A stretch of 64,000 nucleotides of DNA from JAGCJX01 sp045638645 (GTDB lineage Bacteria; Bacteroidota; Bacteroidia; Bacteroidales; UBA932). Position 1 is the first letter of the stretch. Each line of letters begins with the position of its first letter. The translations under genes were made by a program, and so were the position numbers. A model generated the notes under the pieces. That model worked only from the letters and a program-made list of their open reading frames with translations, was not told the origin of the DNA and did no database searches. Shown piece by piece: positions 51,639 through 59,680 of the stretch. Location of the stretch: NCBI GenBank assembly GCA_045638645.1, contig JAZUBU010000002.1, forward strand, positions 176,298-240,297, given 5' to 3'.

Positions 51639-52625
51639 ATGGAAACTGTAGTTAGTGGCATCCGCTCCACCGGACACCTGCACTTGGGCAACTATTTCGG
51701 TGCATTGCGCAACTTTGTAGCCATCCAAGAGCAATACAATTGTTATTTCTTCATCGCAGATTTGCACTCCTTGACCACTCACCCGAAACCGGCAGACTTC
51801 CATGCTTCTGTCAAAACGATTCTGGCAGAATACCTGGCCGCTGGTCTGGATCCCGAGAAATCAGCCATCTTTGTCCAAAGTGACGTACCGGAAATCAGCG
51901 AATTGTATGTGCTGCTGAATATGCTTGCCTACAAAGGGGAATTGGAACGGACCGCTTCGTTCAAAGACAAAGTCCGGAAAAATCCCGAGAATGTGAACGC
52001 CGGTCTGTTGACCTACCCAGTCCTGATGGCCTCAGACATCCTCATGCACCGGGCCAACTGGGTACCCGTCGGCAAGGATCAGGAGCAACACCTGGAAATT
52101 GCCCGTGTTCTGGCGCGCCGTTTCAACAACCTGTACAACGAAGAGGTCTTCCCGGAACCCCAAGCCCTGGTATTTGGCAAAAACCTGGTCAAAGTACCGG
52201 GTCTGGATGGAAGTGGCAAAATGGGTAAAAGCGAAGGCAACGGCATCTACCTGTATGAAGATGACAAATCCATCACCAAAAAGGTCATGAAGGCAGTTAC
52301 CGACTCCGGTCCGACCGAGCCCAACAGCGAAAAACCCGAGGTCATCCAAAACCTCTTCACCCTGATGTCGTTGGTATCCACCCCGGACACCGTCCAATAC
52401 TTTGACGAAAAGTGGAACGACTGCAGCATTCGCTACGGTGACTTGAAAAAACAACTGGCCGCAGACATCTGTGAATGCGTCCGCCCGATCCGGGAACGCA
52501 TTGACGCCATCTACCGCGACGAAGAATATTTGAATCGTGTAACCCGCCTGGGTTGCGAAAAAGCACGGGAAAGTGCCGCCGCAACCTTGCAATTGGCCCG
52601 CAAAGCCGTCGGTTTCTCCCGATGA
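51639..52625 (+). CDS. trpS: Tryptophanyl-tRNA synthetase
   Basis: 328 residues. Class I synthetase: the HIGH-like motif is GHLHLGNY, the KMSKS motif is KMGKSEGN, and NVNAGLLTYPVLMASDILMHRANWVPVGKDQ is characteristic of TrpRS. 23 bases after recA; its stop overlaps the dnaG start (ATGA), so the two are coupled. Confidence 0.97.
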   Translation: METVVSGIRSTGHLHLGNYFGALRNFVAIQEQYNCYFFIADLHSLTTHPKPADFHASVKTILAEYLAAGLDPEKSAIFVQSDVPEISELYVLLNMLAYKGELERTASFKDKVRKNPENVNAGLLTYPVLMASDILMHRANWVPVGKDQEQHLEIARVLARRFNNLYNEEVFPEPQALVFGKNLVKVPGLDGSGKMGKSEGNGIYLYEDDKSITKKVMKAVTDSGPTEPNSEKPEVIQNLFTLMSLVSTPDTVQYFDEKWNDCSIRYGDLKKQLAADICECVRPIRERIDAIYRDEEYLNRVTRLGCEKARESAAATLQLARKAVGFSR

Positions 52626-54628
52626 TTGACCGTTCGACCGTTGACCGGATTATGGATGCAGCCGCCATCGCTGATGTGATCGGCGGCTTTGTTTCCCTCA
52701 AACGCAGGGGAGCCAACTACATTGCGTGCTGTCCATTCCACAACGAAAAAACCCCTTCTTTTTCCGTTTCTCCCAGCAAAGGCATCTTCAAATGCTTCGG
52801 CTGCGGCAAATCCGGAAATGTCGTAACGTTCATCATGGACCACGAGCATCTCTCCTATACCGAGGCGCTCAAATTCCTGGGACGAAAATACGGGATTGAA
52901 GTCCATGAAAAAGAAGAAACAGCCGAAGAAATTGCACAGCGGCAACGTCACGAAAGCCTATGGGCCGTATCCGAATTTGCCGCCCAATTTTTCACCGATA
53001 CCCTCTTCAACGACCCGATGAGCCGCTCGGTAGGCCTGTCCTACCTGCGCGACAAGCGGGGATTCTCCGAAGAGACCATCCGAAAATTCGGTCTGGGCTT
53101 TGCACCCAGCGGCAACCGTCTCTCAGAAAAAGCTCTGACAGCAGGGTATAAAGCCGAATACCTCACAGGGGCCGGTCTGTGCATTGAACGCGACAACAAA
53201 ACGATGGCCGACCGTTTCTACGAACGCGTCATCTTCCCGATCTACTCCTTGAGCGGCCGCATCATTGCCTTCGGGGGCCGTACCCTGCGCACCGATAAGT
53301 CGCTAGCCAAGTACGTCAACTCCCCCGAAACCGAAATCTACAAGAAGAGCCACTCCCTGTACGGCCTTTACCAGGCCAAGAATGCCATCAGCCGACTGGA
53401 AAAATGCTACTTGGTAGAAGGCTACACCGATGTCATTTCCTTCCATCAAGCCGGCATCGAGAACGTCGTGGCTTCTTCCGGCACCTCCTTGACCACCGGC
53501 CAGATCCGCCTCATCAAACGGTTTACCAACAAAGTAACCGTACTCTACGACGGGGATGCGGCCGGTATCAAAGCCTCCATCCGAGGAATCGATATGCTCC
53601 TGGAAGAGGGTATGGAAATCAAGGTCGTCCTTTTCCCGGATGGTGATGATCCCGATTCCTTTGCCCGGAAACATACGGCCGAGGAAATCGAAACATTCCT
53701 GCAGAACAACGAACAAGATTTCATCGGCTTCAAGTACGATCTTCTGTCAGCAGACATGGCCCGGGATCCGATGCGACGGGCGGAATTCATCCATGAAATC
53801 ATCCGCACCATCTCACTGATTCCCGACCAGATTGCACGGACCGTCTATGCAGAAGATTGTGCCAACCGCTTGGGCATCAAACAGGATATCCTGATCAATG
53901 GCATCAACAAGTCCCGAAAACAATACATTGAATCCGGACTGTACCAACAAAAACAAGCCCAAGAGCAGGCCCAGCAACCGGCACCCCAACAAACCTGGGA
54001 CCTCACTCCGCAAACAACGCCCGAGGCCTTTCGCAGGTCCTCACCGGTCCAACACCAGGCCACACCGATCATGGAACCGATTGAAAAAGAGGTTTTGTAC
54101 TACCTGATCAAGTTTGGCAAGAACATCCTGCACTTCGAAGAAACCCAGAAATACAACGCAGAACAGCCGGTCCAACGGATCACCGTTGCCGAGTACATCG
54201 CAGCAGAACTGACCAACGATGGTCTGGAACTGACGACACCCCTGTACAAGAAAGCCTACGACCTATACTTTCAGATCCAACAGGAGGAAGCCATCGACCA
54301 GAACCGGATCCAGCACCGGCTCATCAACTGGAACGACCCGGAAATCACCACTTTGGTCACGGACCTGATTACCCAGGAGCATACGTTGACGATCAAAAAA
54401 TACCAGGAGGCCCTCATTCCCGAAGAAAACGTATTGGGCACGGTCGTCCCGAAAGTCATCCTGATTTTCAAAGCGAAATTTGTAGACCATACCTACCAGG
54501 CCATGAGACAGCAACTGGCCCAGGCACAAAGCGCAGGTGACGATGCCACCATACAGGAGTTACTGGCCAACATCCGCATCCTGATGCAGATGCGCAAGGA
54601 ATTCTCCAACGAACTCAACCGCTTATAA
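52622..54628 (+). CDS. dnaG: DNA primase
   Basis: 668 residues from the ATG at 52622, overlapping trpS by four bases. N-terminal zinc-binding domain CPFHNEKTPSFSVSPSKGIFKCFGCG, then the TOPRIM core (YLVEGYTDVISFHQAG with the catalytic Glu, LYDGDAAGIKASIRG). The C-terminal part is helical and should bind the replicative helicase DnaB. A Gln-rich stretch (QQKQAQEQAQQ) links the domains. Makes primers for replication. Confidence 0.95.
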   Translation: MIDRSTVDRIMDAAAIADVIGGFVSLKRRGANYIACCPFHNEKTPSFSVSPSKGIFKCFGCGKSGNVVTFIMDHEHLSYTEALKFLGRKYGIEVHEKEETAEEIAQRQRHESLWAVSEFAAQFFTDTLFNDPMSRSVGLSYLRDKRGFSEETIRKFGLGFAPSGNRLSEKALTAGYKAEYLTGAGLCIERDNKTMADRFYERVIFPIYSLSGRIIAFGGRTLRTDKSLAKYVNSPETEIYKKSHSLYGLYQAKNAISRLEKCYLVEGYTDVISFHQAGIENVVASSGTSLTTGQIRLIKRFTNKVTVLYDGDAAGIKASIRGIDMLLEEGMEIKVVLFPDGDDPDSFARKHTAEEIETFLQNNEQDFIGFKYDLLSADMARDPMRRAEFIHEIIRTISLIPDQIARTVYAEDCANRLGIKQDILINGINKSRKQYIESGLYQQKQAQEQAQQPAPQQTWDLTPQTTPEAFRRSSPVQHQATPIMEPIEKEVLYYLIKFGKNILHFEETQKYNAEQPVQRITVAEYIAAELTNDGLELTTPLYKKAYDLYFQIQQEEAIDQNRIQHRLINWNDPEITTLVTDLITQEHTLTIKKYQEALIPEENVLGTVVPKVILIFKAKFVDHTYQAMRQQLAQAQSAGDDATIQELLANIRILMQMRKEFSNELNRL

Positions 54629-54648
54629 CAACATCACTGCATTTTTGT

Positions 54649-54656
54649 TAACTTTG
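54649..54656 (+). promoter_or_regulatory. Promoter -7 box of metG
   Basis: TAACTTTG followed by CAG, 44 bases before the metG ATG. Confidence 0.6.
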
Positions 54657-54699
54657 CAGTTTGATTATACAAAACTTAACACCCAAAGTATATCCTACT

Positions 54700-56760
54700 A
54701 TGAAAGATTACAAACGTTACCTGATTACCTCCGCACTCCCCTATGCAAACGGAGCGGTTCACATTGGACACTTGGCCGGTGTATACGTCCCTGCCGACAT
54801 CTATGTACGCTACTTGCGAATGTGCGGAAAGGACGTAATCTTCATCGGCGGATCCGACGAACACGGGGTTCCGATTACCATCAAAGCCAAACAGCTCGGC
54901 TGCACCCCGCAAGATGTGGTGGACAAATACCACAGTCTGATCCGTGATTCTTTCAAAGAATTTGGTATTTCCTTCGATATCTATTCTCGAACCTCATCCA
55001 AAACGCACCATAAGATTGCCTCTGACTTCTTCCGCAAACTCTACGAAGAAGGCAAATTCATCGAAAAGGAATCGGAACAATACTACGACGAAGCGTCCAA
55101 CCAATTCTTGGCTGACCGTTACATCGTGGGCACCTGCCCCAAATGTGGAGCCGAAGGCGCCTATGGAGACCAATGCGAAAAGTGTGGCAGCACCCTCAGC
55201 CCCGAGGAACTGATCAACCCGCATTCCGCTATCAGCGGCAGCACCCCGGTGAAACGCAAAACCAAACACTGGTACCTGCCTTTGGACCAATACGAACCCT
55301 GGTTGAAAGAATGGATTCTGGAAGGACACAAAGAATGGAAAGTCAATGTGTACGGCCAATGCAAATCCTGGATTGACGGAGGCCTCCAACCGCGTGCCGT
55401 CAGCCGCGACCTGGAATGGGGTGTACCCGTACCGGTAGAAGGTGCCGAAGGAAAAGTATTGTATGTTTGGTTCGATGCCCCCATCGGCTACATCTCCAAC
55501 ACCGTAGAATTGCTGCCCGATTCATGGGAAACCTGGTGGAAAGACGAAGACACCAAAATGGTACACTTCATTGGCAAAGACAACATCGTCTTCCACTGCA
55601 TCGTTTTCCCGTCCATGTTGAAAGCGCACGGAGACTACATTCTCCCGGAAAATGTACCGGCCAACGAATTCCTCAACCTCGAAGGAGACAAGATTTCCAC
55701 TTCCCGCAACTGGGCCATCTGGTTGCACGAATACCTCCGCGAATTCCCGGACCAACAGGATGTACTGCGTTACGTACTTTGCGCCAACGCACCGGAGACC
55801 AAAGACAACGACTTTACCTGGAAAGACTTCCAAACCCGCAACAACTCCGAGCTGGTTGCCATCTTCGGAAACTTTGTCAACCGCGCCGTCGTGTTGACCC
55901 ACAAATACTTCAACGGCATTGTGCCGGAAGATCTGAAACCGGAAGCCATCGATGCAGAAACATTGGCAGCCATTCCCGAATTGAAAGCAGCCATCGCAGA
56001 CAATCTGGAACACTACAAATTCCGCGAAGCCTTGCGTTGTGCCATGAACCTGGCCCGTCTCGGCAACAAATACCTGACGGACACCGAACCCTGGAAGATC
56101 GCAAAAACCGACATGGACCGCGTGGCTTCCATCTTGAAGGTATCCCTGCGGATCTGTGCAGACCTGGCTGTTGCCTTTGCACCCTTCCTGCCCTTCTCGG
56201 CTGAAAAACTTCGCCGCATCCTCAACCTGCCCCAAGAAAACCTGGGCTGGGATCGTTTCTGCGACGAAACCCTCCTCCCGAGCGGCCACCAACTGAATCC
56301 GGCAGAACTGCTGTTTGCCAAAATTGAAGACGAAGTCATTGACGGTCAAATGGCCAAATTGGAAGCCATCCGCCAACAAAACCTGGCAAAACAAGCAGAG
56401 GAAGCACCGAAGGCAACCGTAGCTCCCCAAAAGGAAGCCTGCACCTTTGACGACTTCCTCAAGATGGACATCCGCACAGCAACCGTATTGGAAGCTGAGC
56501 GTGTGCCCAAAACCGACAAACTGCTCAAACTGACCATCAACACGGGTATTGATACCCGCACCATTGTTTCGGGCATTGCAGAATATTATACCCCGGAAGA
56601 AATGGTGGGCAAACAAATCTGCATCCTGGCCAACCTGGCCCCCAGAAAGATCAAGGGCATCGAGTCTCAAGGCATGATTCTGATGGCCAAAGAAGAAAAC
56701 GGAAAAATGCGGATCGTGACGCCGGAAGAACGTTTGGAAAACGGAGCTCAAGTAGGCTAA
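54700..56760 (+). CDS. metG: Methionyl-tRNA synthetase with C-terminal tRNA-binding domain
   Basis: 686 residues from the ATG at 54700. Class I synthetase: HIGH motif AVHIGHLAGVYVPADIYVRY, zinc knuckle CPKCGAEGAYGDQCEKCGSTL, and KISTSRN in place of KMSKS. The last ~110 residues (TFDDFLKMDIRTATVLEAERVPKTDKLLKL) form an EMAP-II/Trbp-type tRNA-binding domain. Transcribed alone, with a terminator after it. Confidence 0.97.
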   Translation: MKDYKRYLITSALPYANGAVHIGHLAGVYVPADIYVRYLRMCGKDVIFIGGSDEHGVPITIKAKQLGCTPQDVVDKYHSLIRDSFKEFGISFDIYSRTSSKTHHKIASDFFRKLYEEGKFIEKESEQYYDEASNQFLADRYIVGTCPKCGAEGAYGDQCEKCGSTLSPEELINPHSAISGSTPVKRKTKHWYLPLDQYEPWLKEWILEGHKEWKVNVYGQCKSWIDGGLQPRAVSRDLEWGVPVPVEGAEGKVLYVWFDAPIGYISNTVELLPDSWETWWKDEDTKMVHFIGKDNIVFHCIVFPSMLKAHGDYILPENVPANEFLNLEGDKISTSRNWAIWLHEYLREFPDQQDVLRYVLCANAPETKDNDFTWKDFQTRNNSELVAIFGNFVNRAVVLTHKYFNGIVPEDLKPEAIDAETLAAIPELKAAIADNLEHYKFREALRCAMNLARLGNKYLTDTEPWKIAKTDMDRVASILKVSLRICADLAVAFAPFLPFSAEKLRRILNLPQENLGWDRFCDETLLPSGHQLNPAELLFAKIEDEVIDGQMAKLEAIRQQNLAKQAEEAPKATVAPQKEACTFDDFLKMDIRTATVLEAERVPKTDKLLKLTINTGIDTRTIVSGIAEYYTPEEMVGKQICILANLAPRKIKGIESQGMILMAKEENGKMRIVTPEERLENGAQVG

Positions 56761-56783
56761 TCTTCCTGTACTCAATTCATATC

Positions 56784-56826
56784 AAAATAAAACCGGGTCA
56801 AAGTCAGTTTGATCCGGTTTTATTTT
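56784..56826 (+). terminator. Terminator of metG
   Basis: AAAATAAAACCGGGTCAAA, loop GTCAG, TTTGATCCGGTTTTATTTT. It is T-rich on both sides and may serve the convergent gene at 56898-57698 too. Confidence 0.85.
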
Positions 56827-56897
56827 ATGTTTCGCGCTGCACGTGTCCGCAGGATGAAAGACAGGTACAGCCTTCCCAGAAAGCCTCTTTGCCGCAC

Positions 56898-57698
56898 CTA
56901 ATTCCGGGAATTGATCAGGTGCAATTCTTCTTCGGAATACAACCAGCCGTCAAAAAGGGTCTCGATGGAAGGCCAGAACAAGACAAGGGTTCCTACCACC
57001 ACCAGAAACACGAGGATCCAAACCAACCACAAGGCGTGACGGCGCTTGGTTTCCATCTGGGTCTCCTCATCTTCAACAACAGGTTCCGGAATCGGGGTTT
57101 CATCAATACTCGGCACCGGCACGTCTTCCTCCGGTTGCGTATTTGATTCGTCCGCCTGTTGCGCCTTTGCTTCTACCCCTGGCTGGGTGGCTTCTTTCAA
57201 GGCCGCTTCCTTCAATAAGTCCTGCATCTGACGGGCTCGTTCCCGCACGGCAGCACGATTCTGGTCCAACTCTTTGATGGGGATGACCGGCAGACCCAAA
57301 CCTTCAGTATTCAGATCCAGATCCACATCCGGCACGAAATAGATATTTCCCTCTTTCGTCTCCTTCAGATCTCCGATTCCCGGTATGGTCAGGATTTTCT
57401 TCACACGGAGTTCCATCAGGAGCTGCTTGGCGTACGCTGCCATTTCCGCCTGCACCTCCGACAACTCCTTGCCTGTCTTACGCTGATGTACATAGACCAA
57501 CATCCCGTCATCCCAGGACTCCTGCTGGCGAAAGGTCAATTTCCGAGACGGAGGAAACAACGTTTTCCCATCACCAGAAAAAAAAGCCGAAGAATTTTCA
57601 GCAACAAAGCTTCCAAGCCCCAAAAAGGAAACCCTATCGTTATCTACCAGAAAATCAACAAGGTATGAAGATAATTTTTGTAAATCCATGCAATCCAT
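56898..57698 (-). CDS. HU-CCDC81-like membrane protein
   Basis: 266 residues (a second ATG at 57689 is possible). The N-terminal ~140 residues match the paired bacterial HU-CCDC81 domains: LSSYLVDFLVDNDRVSFLGLGSFVAE, FPPSRKLTFRQQ, then VKKILTIPGIGDLKETKEGNIYFVPD. After a Pro/Glu-rich linker comes one membrane helix (HALWLVWILVFLVVVGTLVLFW) near the C-terminus. The HU-like fold suggests DNA or peptidoglycan contact in the cytoplasm, with the protein held at the membrane. No function is known. Confidence 0.75.
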   Translation of the reverse strand: MDCMDLQKLSSYLVDFLVDNDRVSFLGLGSFVAENSSAFFSGDGKTLFPPSRKLTFRQQESWDDGMLVYVHQRKTGKELSEVQAEMAAYAKQLLMELRVKKILTIPGIGDLKETKEGNIYFVPDVDLDLNTEGLGLPVIPIKELDQNRAAVRERARQMQDLLKEAALKEATQPGVEAKAQQADESNTQPEEDVPVPSIDETPIPEPVVEDEETQMETKRRHALWLVWILVFLVVVGTLVLFWPSIETLFDGWLYSEEELHLINSRN

Positions 57699-57715
57699 AG
57701 TGCTTATTCCGAATA

Positions 57716-57723
57716 CAAAGTTA
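57716..57723 (-). promoter_or_regulatory. Promoter -7 box of the HU-CCDC81-like gene
   Basis: TAACTTTG on the minus strand, 18 bases before the ATG at 57698, which favours the longer start. Confidence 0.55.
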
Positions 57724-57774
57724 ATTTTTTTTGAAAAATTTCTCAGATTTTTTTGGAGTTTAAGAAAAACTAAC

Positions 57775-57782
57775 TACCTTTG
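57775..57782 (+). promoter_or_regulatory. Promoter -7 box of tRNA-Asn
   Basis: TACCTTTG then CAATCC, identical to the box before tRNA-fMet. Confidence 0.65.
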
Positions 57783-57814
57783 CAATCCCAAACGAAAGGG
57801 AAATAGTTAAAGAT

Positions 57815-57888
57815 TCCTCATTAGCTCAGTTGGTTAGAGCACCTGACTGTTAATCAGGGGGTCCTAGGTTCAAGTCCTAGATGGGGAG
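57815..57888 (+). tRNA. tRNA-Asn (GTT)
   Basis: Complete cloverleaf: acceptor TCCTCAT / ATGGGGA, anticodon GTT in CTGACTGTTAATCAG, T arm CCTAGGTTCAAGTCCTAG. CCA is not encoded in full. Confidence 0.95.
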
Positions 57889-57919
57889 CAAAAGCACTGA
57901 AGAAATTCAGTGCTTTTTT
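57889..57919 (+). terminator. Terminator of tRNA-Asn
   Basis: AAAAGCACTGA, loop AGAAAT, TCAGTGCTTTTTT. Confidence 0.85.
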
Positions 57920-57964
57920 CATATATTGCCCTCTCGTTACCGTCCAAAGGCCACTCATCCACAG

Positions 57965-58039
57965 CTCGCACGGTCCGATATGATCGGTCGCGAGGGCCGC
58001 CTATCTACAAAATAGGCTCGGTCCGTGGGTAGAACCCAC
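57965..58039. other. Three adjacent stem-loops after the tRNA-Asn terminator
   Basis: Three abutting inverted repeats: (1) CTCGC...GCGAG with inner CCGAT-ATG-ATCGG at 57965-57994; (2) GGGCCG then CCTAT pairing with ATAGG and CGGTCC at 57994-58024; (3) GTGGGT-AGA-ACCCAC at 58025-58039. No reading frame is seen. Close packing suggests a structured RNA or a DNA site, but nothing I recognise matches. Confidence 0.5.
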
Positions 58040-58072
58040 TGCATAAAACTTGCACAAGCCCCACAATAAATA

Positions 58073-58080
58073 TAAATTTG
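58073..58080 (+). promoter_or_regulatory. Promoter -7 box of the unknown membrane protein gene
   Basis: TAAATTTG followed by CAG, 36 bases before the ATG at 58116. Confidence 0.55.
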
Positions 58081-58115
58081 CAGATCGGTCGGTTACTTTT
58101 CCAACACCATATCAA

Positions 58116-59006
58116 ATGAGATTACTTAGACACATTCTTATATTACTTCTGGTAATATTTGCGACAGACAATACGTTTGCCCAAAAATTCAAACTATCCA
58201 TTGGCTTACAATTCAAACTCCACGAGGATTATCAACAAGTGAGTAGCAAGCATTTCCCTTTTGTGGCCAAATGCGATCAAAACTTTCTTTACATTGCTGC
58301 TGGCGACAAATTCAACATGGACAACGAATCTTTTTTTAAGATTGCCGACACAACATTCTTTAACCTTGACCGCAATTCTATCCTACAGGAAAAAAAATCC
58401 CCCATTTGGGAAATTGACAAAAAGGCACTCAAAAGATACTACCAACAAACGGACGGCTCTTACGTCGTAACCTATAGCGTAAAAACGAAAAAAAGCGAAG
58501 GTTGTGTCATCGCGGCGACATACAGGACCGAAGAAGATCTTGAAAGAATTGAGGAGATCTTTGACAGCATCGATGTCTATTACGAGCGTTATTTCGAAGG
58601 GCTCATCACAACATTCTTTAAGAATGGGGGTTGGATATTATTACTGGTCGTTACTGGTTATCTGTTTTTTATAGGCTTCTTCTATTCTATCTTACAAAAA
58701 GTTCTAAACCAGAAACTTTGCTCAAAACTCCTTACTCTTATACGTTGTGTAACAATCATAGCCTATATTTTTGCCCCAATACTCTTAGTCAACCTACCAG
58801 AGCCAAACAACTTGAAAGCAACGTTTTTTACACTATATCTAGTTCCAATTTTAATTGGACTGGCTTTGATAGAGAGCGATGGAGAAGAAAGTAGTAATGA
58901 TAAAGAAAAAGGCTCATCCAGCGACGATAACAACGATGGAGGAGATGATGACGCCAACAGCAACGACAATTCCGCAATAGAAATAGACTGCACTCCTTTT
59001 ATGTAA
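58116..59006 (+). CDS. Unknown membrane protein with acidic tail
   Basis: 296 residues from the ATG at 58116. Signal or first helix (LLRHILILLLVIFATDNTFAQ), then a periplasmic domain of about 150 residues (KLSIGLQFKLHEDYQQVSSKHFPFVAKCD), three membrane helices (WILLLVVTGYLFFIGFFYSIL; LIRCVTIIAYIFAPILLV; FTLYLVPILIGLALIE) and a 50-residue tail rich in Asp, Asn, Ser and Glu. No family recognised. AT-rich and rich in Lys/Phe/Ile compared with its neighbours, so possibly acquired. It stands alone between the hairpin cluster and the second M6 pair. Confidence 0.65.
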   Translation: MRLLRHILILLLVIFATDNTFAQKFKLSIGLQFKLHEDYQQVSSKHFPFVAKCDQNFLYIAAGDKFNMDNESFFKIADTTFFNLDRNSILQEKKSPIWEIDKKALKRYYQQTDGSYVVTYSVKTKKSEGCVIAATYRTEEDLERIEEIFDSIDVYYERYFEGLITTFFKNGGWILLLVVTGYLFFIGFFYSILQKVLNQKLCSKLLTLIRCVTIIAYIFAPILLVNLPEPNNLKATFFTLYLVPILIGLALIESDGEESSNDKEKGSSSDDNNDGGDDDANSNDNSAIEIDCTPFM

Positions 59007-59206
59007 GGATCTCTCTATGAAATCAATAACAACGAAAAGATATTTTCAGACTCAACCTCACTACCCTCTGTATGAATATCGCGCACGATGTGATGGTCAC
59101 CCCGTTCATCGCAAACCGGTACCCTAACACAACCGGATCGAAGTACCCTTACCTTAAAACAAGTGATTTGAGTCGGCATATAGAATCAATCATTCAATAA
59201 TTTCAT

Positions 59207-59214
59207 TACTTTTG
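59207..59214 (+). promoter_or_regulatory. Promoter -7 box of the second lipoprotein/M6 pair
   Basis: TACTTTTG, 30 bases before the ATG at 59244. The rest of the 237-base intergenic region (59007-59243) shows only a 36-codon ORF that I do not support. Confidence 0.55.
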
Positions 59215-59243
59215 TAAGATTGTACCAATTAAAATTAATAACA

Positions 59244-59678
59244 ATGAGAAAAAATCTACTCTTCGTATTTTTCGCTCTGATTTCCTTGTCTCTCTTTACA
59301 GGCTGTCAGAATGATAACGAACTTTCCTACGGAAACCACGCAATGAACCAAAAATCCACCCTCGGATTTTACAGTGGCGATGCTTGGAACGCAACCTTCA
59401 CCTACCAACCTTACCAAATCCAAAAGGCTTACGGTGAAAATGCAGAAGGCTACTTGTACCGCCTCAGCCACGCAACTGACCTGCAGACTTTCCAACTCAG
59501 CGGTCTGCCCAAATCAGTAACCCCGAACCAAGAGTTTGAAGCCAACCTGACCATCCAAGGTTTCTCCGGCAAGAACTTCGATGGCAAAGTAAAATGCGCG
59601 GTTACCAAAGTTGAAGGTGGTAAAGTGTGGATTTTGGATACCGATCACAATTACGGTTTCATCATTGAATACAAATAG
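59244..59678 (+). CDS. Small lipoprotein paired with M6 metalloprotease (second copy)
   Basis: 144 residues from the ATG at 59244. Lipobox LSLFTGCQN. The mature part is beta-rich with alternating aromatic residues (TLGFYSGDAWNATFTYQPYQI, EFEANLTIQGFSGKN). Its C-terminal half resembles the lipoprotein at 4935-5378, and both are about 145 residues long. It ends two bases before the start of the M6 protease gene, so the pair is translated together. In the first locus the order is protease then lipoprotein; here it is lipoprotein then protease. Confidence 0.7.
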   Translation: MRKNLLFVFFALISLSLFTGCQNDNELSYGNHAMNQKSTLGFYSGDAWNATFTYQPYQIQKAYGENAEGYLYRLSHATDLQTFQLSGLPKSVTPNQEFEANLTIQGFSGKNFDGKVKCAVTKVEGGKVWILDTDHNYGFIIEYK

Positions 59679-59680
59679 AC

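Noticed and set aside
59018..59128. 36-codon ORF starting MKSITTKRYF between the membrane protein and the second lipoprotein
   Set aside because: Short, no promoter box, no signal or motif.
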